From the NCBI GenBank assembly GCA_030643125.1, contig DAOWML010000098.1, positions 1 through 7,734 of the forward strand: a DNA stretch of 7,734 nucleotides. Reading direction: 5' to 3'. Source of the stretch: Bacteroidales bacterium. Its GTDB lineage: Bacteria > Bacteroidota > Bacteroidia > Bacteroidales > UBA12077. The position numbers and the translations under genes are program-made. Below are positions 1 through 6,011 of the stretch, one piece after another (the first letter of the stretch is position 1; the number at the start of each line of letters is the position of its first letter). Below the pieces are notes generated by a model that searched no databases, was not told the origin of the DNA, and was given only the letters and a program-made list of their open reading frames with translations.

Positions 1-2
1 CA

Positions 3-1061
3 ATTGATATTCCTTCGGGCTTGTTTGGTGAAAATAATTCAGGAAACGATTTTGATGCAATCATTAAAGCTAAGTATACTTTTTCCTTTCAATTACCTAA
101 GCTATCTTTCTTTTTCCCTGAAAATGAAATTTTTGTAGGCGATTGGAAAGTATTGCCAATAGGATTAAATAGGAATTTTATTGATAGTTTAGAAGCTGAG
201 TTTTATATGATAGATTCCGAATATGTAAAAAATAAAATTATTTATCGTAAAAAGTTTTCTCATAAAGGAACCTATGGTCATGTGATATTAATTGCCGGAA
301 GTTATGGAAAGATGGGAGCAGCAATATTAGCTGCGAAGGCTTGTTTACGTGCCGGATCAGGATTAGTTACTGTTCATGTTCCAAAAATAGGATATGAAAT
401 TATACAAACCGCTTTACCGGAAGCTATGATTAGTATCGATTGGTCTGACATAATATTTACCAATGTTCCGGATGCTGAAGATTATACCTGTGTAGGAATA
501 GGACCGGGAATTGGAACTAAACAAAATACTAAAAAAGCTTTATCAAACTTACTTGAAAGAATTTCAATACCAATGCTTATTGATGCCGATGGCTTAAATA
601 TTTTATCAGAACAGAAGGAGCTAATTAAGAAAGTTCCCAAGAATAGTATTTTAACACCACACCCAAAAGAATTTGAAAGATTAGTTGGTGAAACATCAGG
701 AGATTATGACAGGATTCAAACTCAGATAAAATTTTCTGTTGATAACCAGTTGTTTGTTGTATTAAAAGGTGCTCATACATCAATAACTTGTCCTGATGGT
801 TCTTGCTATTTTAATAGTACAGGTAACCCGGGAATGGCAACTGCAGGAAGTGGCGATGTACTAACCGGCATAATTCTTTCGTTATTAGGGCAGGGTTATG
901 AGCCCAAAGATGCTGCAATACTTGGTGTATATTTACATGGTTTGGCAGGTGATATTGCCTCTGAGAAAATAGGGCAGGAGGCAATCATCGCATCAGATAT
1001 TGTCGATAATTTAGGTCCTGCTTATTTAAAAATTAAAGAAAATGACTCTGATATAAATTAA
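3..1061 (+). CDS. nnr: Bifunctional NAD(P)H-hydrate epimerase / ADP-dependent NAD(P)H-hydrate dehydratase, 5'-truncated
   Basis: This enzyme repairs hydrated NADH and NADPH. The N-terminal domain epimerises R- and S-NAD(P)HX, and the C-terminal ribokinase-like domain dehydrates the S form using ADP. The frame is open to the window edge. Its first visible residues, IDIPSGL, are a conserved motif of the epimerase domain, followed by a segment (KLSFFFPENEIFVGDW) typical of that domain's end, so the true start lies upstream and the TTG at 21 is not it. The dehydratase domain begins near 261 with HKGTYGHV. It continues with GIGPGIG (495-515), DADGL (582-596), TPHPKEF (654-674) and AGSGDVLTG, whose catalytic Asp is codon 855-857. 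The domain is intact to its stop. The family assignment comes from recalled motifs. Both activities in one chain is the usual bacterial arrangement. What precedes the gene cannot be seen. Confidence 0.95.
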   Translation: MDIPSGLFGENNSGNDFDAIIKAKYTFSFQLPKLSFFFPENEIFVGDWKVLPIGLNRNFIDSLEAEFYMIDSEYVKNKIIYRKKFSHKGTYGHVILIAGSYGKMGAAILAAKACLRAGSGLVTVHVPKIGYEIIQTALPEAMISIDWSDIIFTNVPDAEDYTCVGIGPGIGTKQNTKKALSNLLERISIPMLIDADGLNILSEQKELIKKVPKNSILTPHPKEFERLVGETSGDYDRIQTQIKFSVDNQLFVVLKGAHTSITCPDGSCYFNSTGNPGMATAGSGDVLTGIILSLLGQGYEPKDAAILGVYLHGLAGDIASEKIGQEAIIASDIVDNLGPAYLKIKENDSDIN

Positions 1062-1107
1062 TGTGGTTAAAATTTATTTTTTATAATTATGATTTAATTT
1101 AATATAA

Positions 1108-1192
1108 TTTAGTGTGGATTTAGTGTTTTTGAGTTTTTGTGGCAATTGTTTTTTCGCCACCAAGTCACTAAAACACAAAATATCACTAAAAT
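1108..1192. repeat. Imperfect inverted repeat with CCAC/CAC-A-rich arms
   Basis: The arms are about 1109-1143 and 1156-1190. The left arm's reverse complement starts GCCACAAAAACTCAAAAAC and the right arm starts GCCACCAAGTCACTAAAAC. They align without gaps over the first 21 bases with five mismatches, then both reach a CACTAAA block. The innermost GTGGC/GCCAC pair is perfect, around a 12-base loop. The motif (GCCAC followed by spaced CAC/CTAA and A runs) resembles intergenic repeats that I remember from Bacteroidota and other genomes, but I cannot verify other copies here. It fills much of the nnr-lipoprotein spacer. It lacks a good T run, so a terminator role is uncertain. Confidence 0.55.
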
Positions 1193-1254
1193 AATTAACT
1201 ACACAATTTTATATCAGAGCCAATAAAATCAATAATTAAATAAATACATAACAT

Positions 1255-2403
1255 ATGAAAACCGGTAAAATTATTATTTATATACTCTTTGTTGTTTTTT
1301 CCTCGTGTAAATCAACCTCAGAAACCCGGGTATCTAAAATTGAGAACTCTAATCTGATATCTGAAAGTGGAATTATTTATGCCTTACCTCGAACTAATTT
1401 AAAATTTACTATTGAGGCTTCACGAATGGATATTATACCGGGGCCTTATTATGAGTATGCCGAAAAATATATGGGAATAGAAGATGTTCCTGAAAAGGAA
1501 ATATCAATTTGGCAAATTACAGATGTTTCAATCCATACCTATAATGATATTGATCCCGAGCAGTATTATATTCTTGAACCGGAGGGTAAAATGAATATTG
1601 ATTTTAATAAGCTTATTCAAAATGGGAATGTATTGCCTGTAAATAAATCTGTCGACAATAATTTTTCAAGTGAGTTTTATGGTATAAATAATACAGAAAA
1701 TGAAATTGTATTTACTGATTTGAGCCTTACTAAATATGTTGGAGAAGAAAAGTTTACGTACTTTAAAAGAGTGCAAAGAGATTCTTTGTTTGCAAAGGTG
1801 CCTGTTACTCAAACCAAATCTGTGTATAAATCTTTTGAAGATAAGGCAGAAGAAGCTGCTAACTTTATTTTCATGATTCGTGAAAAAAGATTTGAACTCT
1901 TAACCGGAATGGCAGATTTTTATCCTGAAGGTAAATCTTTAGAAGTTGCAATTAATGAATTAAACAGACTGGAAAATGACTATTTAGCTTTGTTTATTGG
2001 TAGACGATTTACAAGTAACTACAGTGCAGGATTCGAATTTGTACCAACGGAAACAGAACTTAACCAGCCATATATTTTATTCAGATTTAGTGAAGACAGA
2101 GGAGTATTACCACCAAACGATTTAAGAGGCCGTCCAATTATAGTTGAATTAGATAAAAAGGATCAATCTAAAAATATGTCATATTTAATGTCTGACCAAA
2201 TTAACAGGGAAGGCACTGTTTATAAAGATAAATTATATTATAGAATTCCTGATGTGGCCCAGGTGAAAGTATTCGATGGAAATACCATATTAGCCACACG
2301 TAAAGTAAATATAGAACAGTATGGAATTGTTGTTCCGTTTCCAGTTATGTTTTTAATGGAAGACGAAAAATTTATTGAGTTTTACAGGGAAGAGGATGAA
2401 TAG
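1255..2403 (+). CDS. DUF4831-like lipoprotein
   Basis: A 382-residue predicted lipoprotein of unknown function. Residues 1-17 form a signal peptide with a hydrophobic core, ending in the lipobox FSSC with Cys18 as the lipidated residue, so export and membrane anchoring are expected. The mature part matches my memory of the Bacteroidota DUF4831 family. It has an IIYALPRTNLKF strand near residues 40-51, the signature PGPYYEYAEKYMG at 62-74, and a helical core at about 195-250 with the pattern AANFIFMIREKRFELLTG and later YLALFIGR. Length fits the family. The ATG at 1255 is chosen because it gives a complete signal peptide. No Shine-Dalgarno sequence precedes it, only an A/T-rich leader, which is common in this phylum. 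The gene has its own spacer on both sides and looks monocistronic. Biochemical role is unknown. Confidence 0.85.
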   Translation: MKTGKIIIYILFVVFSSCKSTSETRVSKIENSNLISESGIIYALPRTNLKFTIEASRMDIIPGPYYEYAEKYMGIEDVPEKEISIWQITDVSIHTYNDIDPEQYYILEPEGKMNIDFNKLIQNGNVLPVNKSVDNNFSSEFYGINNTENEIVFTDLSLTKYVGEEKFTYFKRVQRDSLFAKVPVTQTKSVYKSFEDKAEEAANFIFMIREKRFELLTGMADFYPEGKSLEVAINELNRLENDYLALFIGRRFTSNYSAGFEFVPTETELNQPYILFRFSEDRGVLPPNDLRGRPIIVELDKKDQSKNMSYLMSDQINREGTVYKDKLYYRIPDVAQVKVFDGNTILATRKVNIEQYGIVVPFPVMFLMEDEKFIEFYREEDE

Positions 2404-2449
2404 AAAACATTAAATGCTGAATTCTTGTGTTTGCATAACGAACCAAAAA

Positions 2450-2486
2450 CATTCCTGACGAAACGTAGTGGAGATCAGGAATCCAT
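2450..2486. repeat. Left palindrome flanking the GIY-YIG gene
   Basis: ATTCCTGA (2451-2458) is the exact reverse complement of TCAGGAAT (2475-2482), with 16 bases between them. CAGGAATCCAT (2476-2486) is also the exact reverse complement of ATGGATTCCTG at 2791-2801 on the far side of the GIY-YIG gene, and CATTCCTG (2450-2457) is that of CAGGAATG at 2808-2815. The two palindromes are therefore related and face each other in inverted orientation. Confidence 0.75.
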
Positions 2487-2497
2487 ATTAAAAATGA

Positions 2498-2788
2498 ATG
2501 ACTAAACAATATTATGTATATATTTTAGCCAACAAAAGAAACGGTACTTTATATATTGGGTTTACAGATGATTTAGAACGGAGAATGAGGGAACATAAAG
2601 CAAAAGCAGTTGGAGGTTTTACAAAAAAATATGGAATTGATAAATTAATGTATTATGAAATATATAAAACACCTAATGAAGCTTTTGTTCGAGAAAGAAG
2701 ACTAAAAAAATGGAAGAGAGATTGGAAAATAAGATTGATCGAATCAAAGAATTTAGAATGGAGTGATTTAGCAGCAGATTGGTCGTGA
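2498..2788 (+). CDS. Small GIY-YIG endonuclease-domain protein (UPF0213/YhbQ-like)
   Basis: A 96-residue stand-alone GIY-YIG domain protein, complete for this family. The two halves of the signature are visible as YYVYIL (residues 5-10, Val in place of the first Gly) and LYIGFT (18-23). They are followed by Arg28, His33 and the conserved EAFVRERRLKKW helix (61-72), in which Glu66 is the expected metal-binding residue. GIY-YIG domains cut DNA by a metal-dependent single-site mechanism, but the cellular role of these small members is poorly defined. The ATG at 2498 is used because the overlapping ATG at 2494 meets a stop after two further codons. No clear ribosome binding site or promoter is present. 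The gene is bracketed by two inverted, related palindromes (2450-2486 and 2791-2815), an arrangement that suggests it moved, or moves, together with these repeats. Confidence 0.92.
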   Translation: MTKQYYVYILANKRNGTLYIGFTDDLERRMREHKAKAVGGFTKKYGIDKLMYYEIYKTPNEAFVRERRLKKWKRDWKIRLIESKNLEWSDLAADWS

Positions 2789-2790
2789 AA

Positions 2791-2815
2791 ATGGATTCCT
2801 GCCTGTGCAGGAATG
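2791..2815. repeat. Right palindrome flanking the GIY-YIG gene
   Basis: ATTCCTGC (2795-2802), a CTGT loop, then GCAGGAAT (2807-2814): a perfect 8-bp stem with a 4-base loop, starting three bases after the GIY-YIG stop codon. Its outer bases match the left palindrome in inverted orientation (11-base and 8-base exact matches). No T run follows on the plus strand, so it does not look like a standard terminator. Confidence 0.75.
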
Positions 2816-2819
2816 AAAT

Positions 2820-2870
2820 AAAAAAACCACAAAATAATTCGCGGTATTTAATAAGTTACTAAATTATTTT
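2820..2870 (-). terminator. Possible weak terminator of the thioredoxin-like gene
   Basis: Read on the minus strand, AAAATAATT (2870-2862) pairs perfectly with AATTATTTT (2839-2831). After four bases comes a run of seven T (2826-2820). The stem is purely A/T with a loop of about 22 bases, so it would be weak. Its position directly after the minus-strand stop codon supports a 3'-end role. Confidence 0.35.
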
Positions 2871-3405
2871 AATTTGTTTTAGCCCCACTCTTGAAATTCT
2901 TTTGATACTCCTCGAAAGATTGAGATTTAAAAGCATCTTTAGCAAAGAACATTAAGATTGGCTCAAGATTGTCAGCAGTATAATAACCAGGAACAGCAGT
3001 TAATAACTGGTTATCTTCATTTAAATAGGCAACTGATGGATAAGACATTTTTCCTTGTAATAAAGCAACAGCCAGTTGATGTGGAGACCTGCTTCTACCA
3101 CCTTCGTTAATAAATTGTCTTCCTGCAAAATCAATTGTATCGTTAGTTTCAGCATCGAACCTAACAGCATAATATTCTTCATTCAGTATTTTTGCAATTG
3201 CAGGATGAGTAAAAGTTGTTGCTTCCATCTTTTTGCACCAGCCACACCAATCAGTATATACATCAATAAATATTTTCCTATGGTTGGTTTTATTCAACTC
3301 TACTGCTTCTTCGAAAGTGTACCACTTAACACTTGCTTCCTGTGCACTGCTTATTTTAATTAGCCCCAAACTCACTATAACCAATAAAAAAACTATCCTC
3401 TTCAT
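2869..3405 (-). CDS. Secreted thioredoxin-fold protein with CGWC active site
   Basis: A 178-residue thioredoxin-family protein with an N-terminal signal peptide. It has Lys2 and Arg3, a hydrophobic stretch at about 4-17, and a probable cleavage after SSA at 21, so it should act in the periplasm as a thiol-disulfide oxidoreductase or related redox protein. The fold is seen as the strand KIFIDVYTDW (44-53), the redox motif CGWC (54-57), a second strand (VRFDAE, 81-86), the cis-proline loop SYPSVAYL (121-128, Pro123) and the VPGYY turn (138-142). This resembles the thioredoxin_7/DUF255-like group common in Bacteroidota. Substrate is unknown. The ATG is preceded by an AGGAAG purine run (3408-3413 on the minus strand), close to the start but usable. 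The gene is divergent from pepD and convergent with the GIY-YIG gene, so it is probably monocistronic. Confidence 0.9.
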   Translation of the reverse strand: MKRIVFLLVIVSLGLIKISSAQEASVKWYTFEEAVELNKTNHRKIFIDVYTDWCGWCKKMEATTFTHPAIAKILNEEYYAVRFDAETNDTIDFAGRQFINEGGRSRSPHQLAVALLQGKMSYPSVAYLNEDNQLLTAVPGYYTADNLEPILMFFAKDAFKSQSFEEYQKNFKSGAKTN

Positions 3406-3652
3406 ATCTTCCTGCTTTCAATTTTTTATCGAGAAAAAATTAAATATATAAATAATTACATATGGTTTATTTAAACACAAATAAAATTGTTTTGTTTCAA
3501 AAAAGCAATATTTTTTTCAAAACAAAAATTATTGTGGTAGTTAGACAGATGAGAAGCAAAAAAGTTTCTTTTTGTTAATCGTTTTTATGTTAAGAATTGT
3601 TAAGAAAAAGAATTAAAATTTTGGGATCTTTAGTTAGCCGGTATTTTTTTTC

Positions 3653-3660
3653 TAAATTTG
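3653..3660 (+). promoter_or_regulatory. Candidate -7 promoter box of pepD (TAAATTTG)
   Basis: TAAATTTG matches the Bacteroidota primary-sigma -7 consensus TAnnTTTG at every fixed position. The expected -33 TTG element is not clear: only TTTAGTTAG lies near 3629-3637, and TTTTG at 3619-3623 is too far upstream. If used, it gives a leader of roughly 85 bases before pepD. Confidence 0.45.
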
Positions 3661-3738
3661 AGCTTGTTATTTTTTTAAAGATTAAACATTTCTTGAAATA
3701 ATTAGTCTATGTATAAATAATAATTTAAATAAATAAAC

Positions 3739-3744
3739 GGAGGA
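3739..3744 (+). promoter_or_regulatory. Strong ribosome binding site of pepD (GGAGGA)
   Basis: GGAGGA ends six bases before the ATG at 3751. It is the best Shine-Dalgarno match in the window and fixes the pepD start. Other genes here have weak or no such motif, so pepD may be translated at a high level. Confidence 0.75.
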
Positions 3745-3750
3745 ATTATA

Positions 3751-5208
3751 ATGAGTGAAATTCGGAATTTAGAACCCAAAGCTGTTTGGGAAATATTTCA
3801 ACAATTATGCGACATCCCACGTCCATCGAAAAAAGAACAAAAAGCAGTTGAGTTTGCTAAGAAATTTGGTGAGGATCTTGGATTAGAAACAATTGTCGAT
3901 GAAATACAAAATGTTATAATTAAAAAGCCGGCAACACCGGGAATGGAAGATCGAAAAACTGTTGTTCTACAAGGGCACTTAGATATGGTTCCTCAAAAAA
4001 ATAGCAATATCGATCATGATTTTGAAAAAGATCCTATTCAGGCTTATGTTGATGGCGAATGGGTTACAGCAAAAGATACAACTTTAGGTGCTGATAATGG
4101 TATTGGAGTTGCAGCTTCATTAGCTATTCTTAAAGCTACAGATATAGTTCATGGCCCTCTTGAGGTTCTACTAACTATTGACGAAGAAACCGGAATGACC
4201 GGAGCTGAAAATTTAAAAGCAGGAGTTTTAAATGCTGACATTTTAATTAATACTGACTCAGAAGACGAAGGTGAATTATATATTGGCTGTGCCGGTGGTG
4301 TTGATACTAATGCAAAATTTTATTATAGAGCAGAAGAAGTTCCGGTTGATTCTGTTGCTTTTATAATTGATGTTAAAGGATTAAAAGGTGGACACTCGGG
4401 ATTGGATATCCCGTTAGGACGTGGGAATTCTAACAAACTTTTAAATAGAATTTTATACACAATAAATAAGTCATTAGATATTCGCTTGGCAGATATCCAG
4501 TCGGGAAGTTTACGTAATGCAATTCCACGTGAAGGTTTCGTAATAGTAACTGTTCCGAAAGCTCAGCTTGGTGAATTTAAAACTTTTATCGATGAACTTG
4601 TTCCTCAAATTAAAAGTGAGCTTTCAGTTACAGAGCCTGGTTTAGAAATTGCCTATACAGAAACTGATATGCCCGCGAAAGTTATTGATGAAAAAACACT
4701 TAATAATTTGATTAAAGCTATTTACGGAATTCCAAATGGAGTTATTCGTATGAGTGATGCAATGGAAGGTTTGATTGAGACATCTACTAACCTGGCTATT
4801 GTTAAAAAGGAGGACGGATTTATTGAACTTGCTTCGTTACAGCGTAGCTCAGTTGAGAGTGCTAAGGAAGATTTGGCTAATATGATTCGTTGCATACTAG
4901 AACTAGCAGGTGCTGAGGTTGTACATGAAGGTGATTATCCGGGATGGAAACCAAATATCAATTCCCCAATCTTAAAAACCATGCAGGATGTTTACAATAA
5001 TAAGTGGGGTAAAGTTCCTGAAATTAAAGGTATACATGCAGGTTTAGAATGTGGAATTATAATGAAAAATTATCCAAAATTGGATGCAATTTCATTTGGA
5101 CCAACAATTCGTTACCCACACTCTCCTGACGAGAAAGTGAATATTAAAACTGTAGGATTGTTCTACGAGTTTTTAGTTGAAACTCTTAAGAATATTCCTA
5201 AAAAATAA
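3751..5208 (+). CDS. pepD: Aminoacyl-histidine dipeptidase / cytosol non-specific dipeptidase (M20 family)
   Basis: A 485-residue metallopeptidase of the M20C (PepD) group, which hydrolyses dipeptides such as Xaa-His in the cytosol. It is full length for the family and has no signal peptide. The two-zinc site can be read directly. GHLDMVPQ gives His76 and Asp78, LGADNGIG gives the bridging Asp115, DEETGMTG gives the catalytic Glu145 and metal ligand Glu146, NTDSEDEG gives Asp169, and PHSPDEKV near the C terminus gives His457. The lid/dimerisation domain contains GGHSG (213-217), and IHAGLECG (428-435) is another conserved block. The ATG at 3751 is supported by GGAGGA six bases upstream. It appears to be transcribed alone, from a promoter near 3653 to the terminator at 5230-5257. 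Peptide use as a nutrient source is the likely role. Confidence 0.96.
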   Translation: MSEIRNLEPKAVWEIFQQLCDIPRPSKKEQKAVEFAKKFGEDLGLETIVDEIQNVIIKKPATPGMEDRKTVVLQGHLDMVPQKNSNIDHDFEKDPIQAYVDGEWVTAKDTTLGADNGIGVAASLAILKATDIVHGPLEVLLTIDEETGMTGAENLKAGVLNADILINTDSEDEGELYIGCAGGVDTNAKFYYRAEEVPVDSVAFIIDVKGLKGGHSGLDIPLGRGNSNKLLNRILYTINKSLDIRLADIQSGSLRNAIPREGFVIVTVPKAQLGEFKTFIDELVPQIKSELSVTEPGLEIAYTETDMPAKVIDEKTLNNLIKAIYGIPNGVIRMSDAMEGLIETSTNLAIVKKEDGFIELASLQRSSVESAKEDLANMIRCILELAGAEVVHEGDYPGWKPNINSPILKTMQDVYNNKWGKVPEIKGIHAGLECGIIMKNYPKLDAISFGPTIRYPHSPDEKVNIKTVGLFYEFLVETLKNIPKK

Positions 5209-5229
5209 TAAGTTTTTGATAAAATATAA

Positions 5230-5257
5230 GGGTGTCACGGGATGACACCCTTTTTTT
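5230..5257 (+). terminator. Intrinsic terminator of pepD
   Basis: GGGTGTCA (5230-5237) pairs perfectly with TGACACCC (5243-5250) around a five-base loop, directly followed by seven T. It lies 21 bases after the pepD stop codon. It separates pepD from the downstream lipoprotein gene. Confidence 0.93.
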
Positions 5258-5325
5258 ATTGTATCATAAAATTTATTTTCTAACGTTTTATTTGTAAATT
5301 GGCTAATAATCAATATCATGATGTT

Positions 5326-5970
5326 ATGAAACGAAACGTGATTATATTAATTGTTCTTGCCTTTTTTATTGGCTGTGGACCATATATTTGGTTTAAAGTG
5401 CCACAGCCCGAAGGGAGAGAAAATCTGTCAGAATTTCCTGATGAATTAACAGGTAAATATTCTTCGGTTTATGATACATCTACTATACGAATTGAGTCGG
5501 ATAAAATAATCAGAGAATATCGGGAAAATTTATTGATGACCAAAGTTGAGTTCCGCGAAGAAACCGAGGATTCAATTTCAGAAGACACATCGTTTACTTT
5601 TGCAGATAATTGGGATATTACAGTTAATTCGTTTGGTGATTCGGTTAAAGTATTTTCCCGAAGGGACGAAGAATTATTCAAAATTTCAGACCAGCAAATT
5701 CTCCGGGAGTACAAAGGATATTATTTTCTAAATTATAAGGATAGCAATGATTATTGGGAAGTTAAAATATTAAAATTAGAGGGAGATACGCTTGAATTTG
5801 ATCATATATTAACTGAAGAGGATCTTAAAAATATTGAGAATATTACATCAATCGAAACTTATACTGATAGTACAGAAGAAACTACTGAATATTATTTAAA
5901 ACCAACAAAACGAGAACTGAAGAAAATTTTAAAAAAGCGATCAACAGGCGATAAGTTTGTAAAACTATAA
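5326..5970 (+). CDS. Putative lipoprotein of unknown function
   Basis: A 214-residue protein that I do not recognise. From the ATG at 5326 it begins MKRNVIILIVLAFFIGC, a lipoprotein signal peptide with lipobox FIGC and Cys17 as the lipidated residue. An in-frame TTG at 5299 would add nine polar residues before the signal peptide, so 5326 is preferred. After the anchor comes a short PQPEG segment and FPDELTGKYSS, similar in style to small Bacteroidota lipoproteins in which a Gly-Xaa-Tyr opens a beta-rich domain. The rest is rich in charged residues and alternating beta-like stretches (for example WDITVNSFGDSVKVFS, about 87-102), ending in a Lys-rich tail near 195-214. No catalytic motif is visible. 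Spacing from the pepD terminator suggests its own promoter. A TTTATTTG at 5286-5293 is only a partial -7 match. Confidence 0.8.
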   Translation: MKRNVIILIVLAFFIGCGPYIWFKVPQPEGRENLSEFPDELTGKYSSVYDTSTIRIESDKIIREYRENLLMTKVEFREETEDSISEDTSFTFADNWDITVNSFGDSVKVFSRRDEELFKISDQQILREYKGYYFLNYKDSNDYWEVKILKLEGDTLEFDHILTEEDLKNIENITSIETYTDSTEETTEYYLKPTKRELKKILKKRSTGDKFVKL

Positions 5971-6001
5971 AAGCTGCTCTTTTTGAACAGCTTTATAGTT
6001 T
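5962..6001. terminator. Shared hairpin between convergent genes
   Basis: AAACTATAAAAGCTG (5962-5976) pairs with CAGCTTTATAGTTT (5988-6001), a 14-bp stem with one bulged A and an 11-base loop. The left arm contains the last codons and stop of the plus-strand lipoprotein, and the right arm ends ten bases before the stop of the minus-strand gene. T-rich stretches flank both sides but neither is a clean run. A bidirectional terminator is the simplest reading. Confidence 0.6.
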
Positions 6002-6011
6002 ATTTCAGAGT

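Larger units (their letters stand above)
3406..3750. other. Divergent intergenic region between thioredoxin-like gene and pepD
   Basis: This 345-base A/T-rich gap contains no gene that I can support. It holds the candidate pepD promoter (3653-3660), the pepD ribosome binding site (3739-3744), an A/T-rich nested inverted repeat (TTGTTTTG at 3487-3494 against CAAAACAA at 3518-3525, with an inner A-run/T-run pair), a small hairpin CAAAAA/TTTTTG (3557-3574), and a direct repeat GTTAAGAA at 3589 and 3599. No clear promoter for the minus-strand gene was found. I see no recognised riboswitch or small RNA. Confidence 0.6.

Noticed and set aside
2791..2815. Right palindrome as terminator for the GIY-YIG gene
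   Set aside because: The stem is good but is followed by GAAATAAAAAA rather than a T run on the plus strand, and the matching left palindrome indicates a repeat rather than a terminator.
3076..3451. Two overlapping plus-strand open frames (95 and 72 codons)
   Set aside because: They lie mostly or wholly antisense to the thioredoxin-like gene, whose signal peptide, CGWC motif and cis-proline are all intact. Their translations are low-complexity and show no domain.
3661..3750. Riboswitch or attenuator in the pepD leader
   Set aside because: The leader is short and A/T-rich with no stable stem, conserved motif or leader peptide.
5286..5293. TTTATTTG as the promoter of the downstream lipoprotein
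   Set aside because: It misses one fixed base of TAnnTTTG, and the nearest TTG upstream is spaced too far away. Chance matches are common in such A/T-rich sequence.
5469..5731. Open frames of 81 codons (minus) and 61 codons (plus) inside the lipoprotein gene
   Set aside because: They are out-of-frame shadows of a gene with a clear signal peptide. They have no ribosome binding site or recognisable motif.
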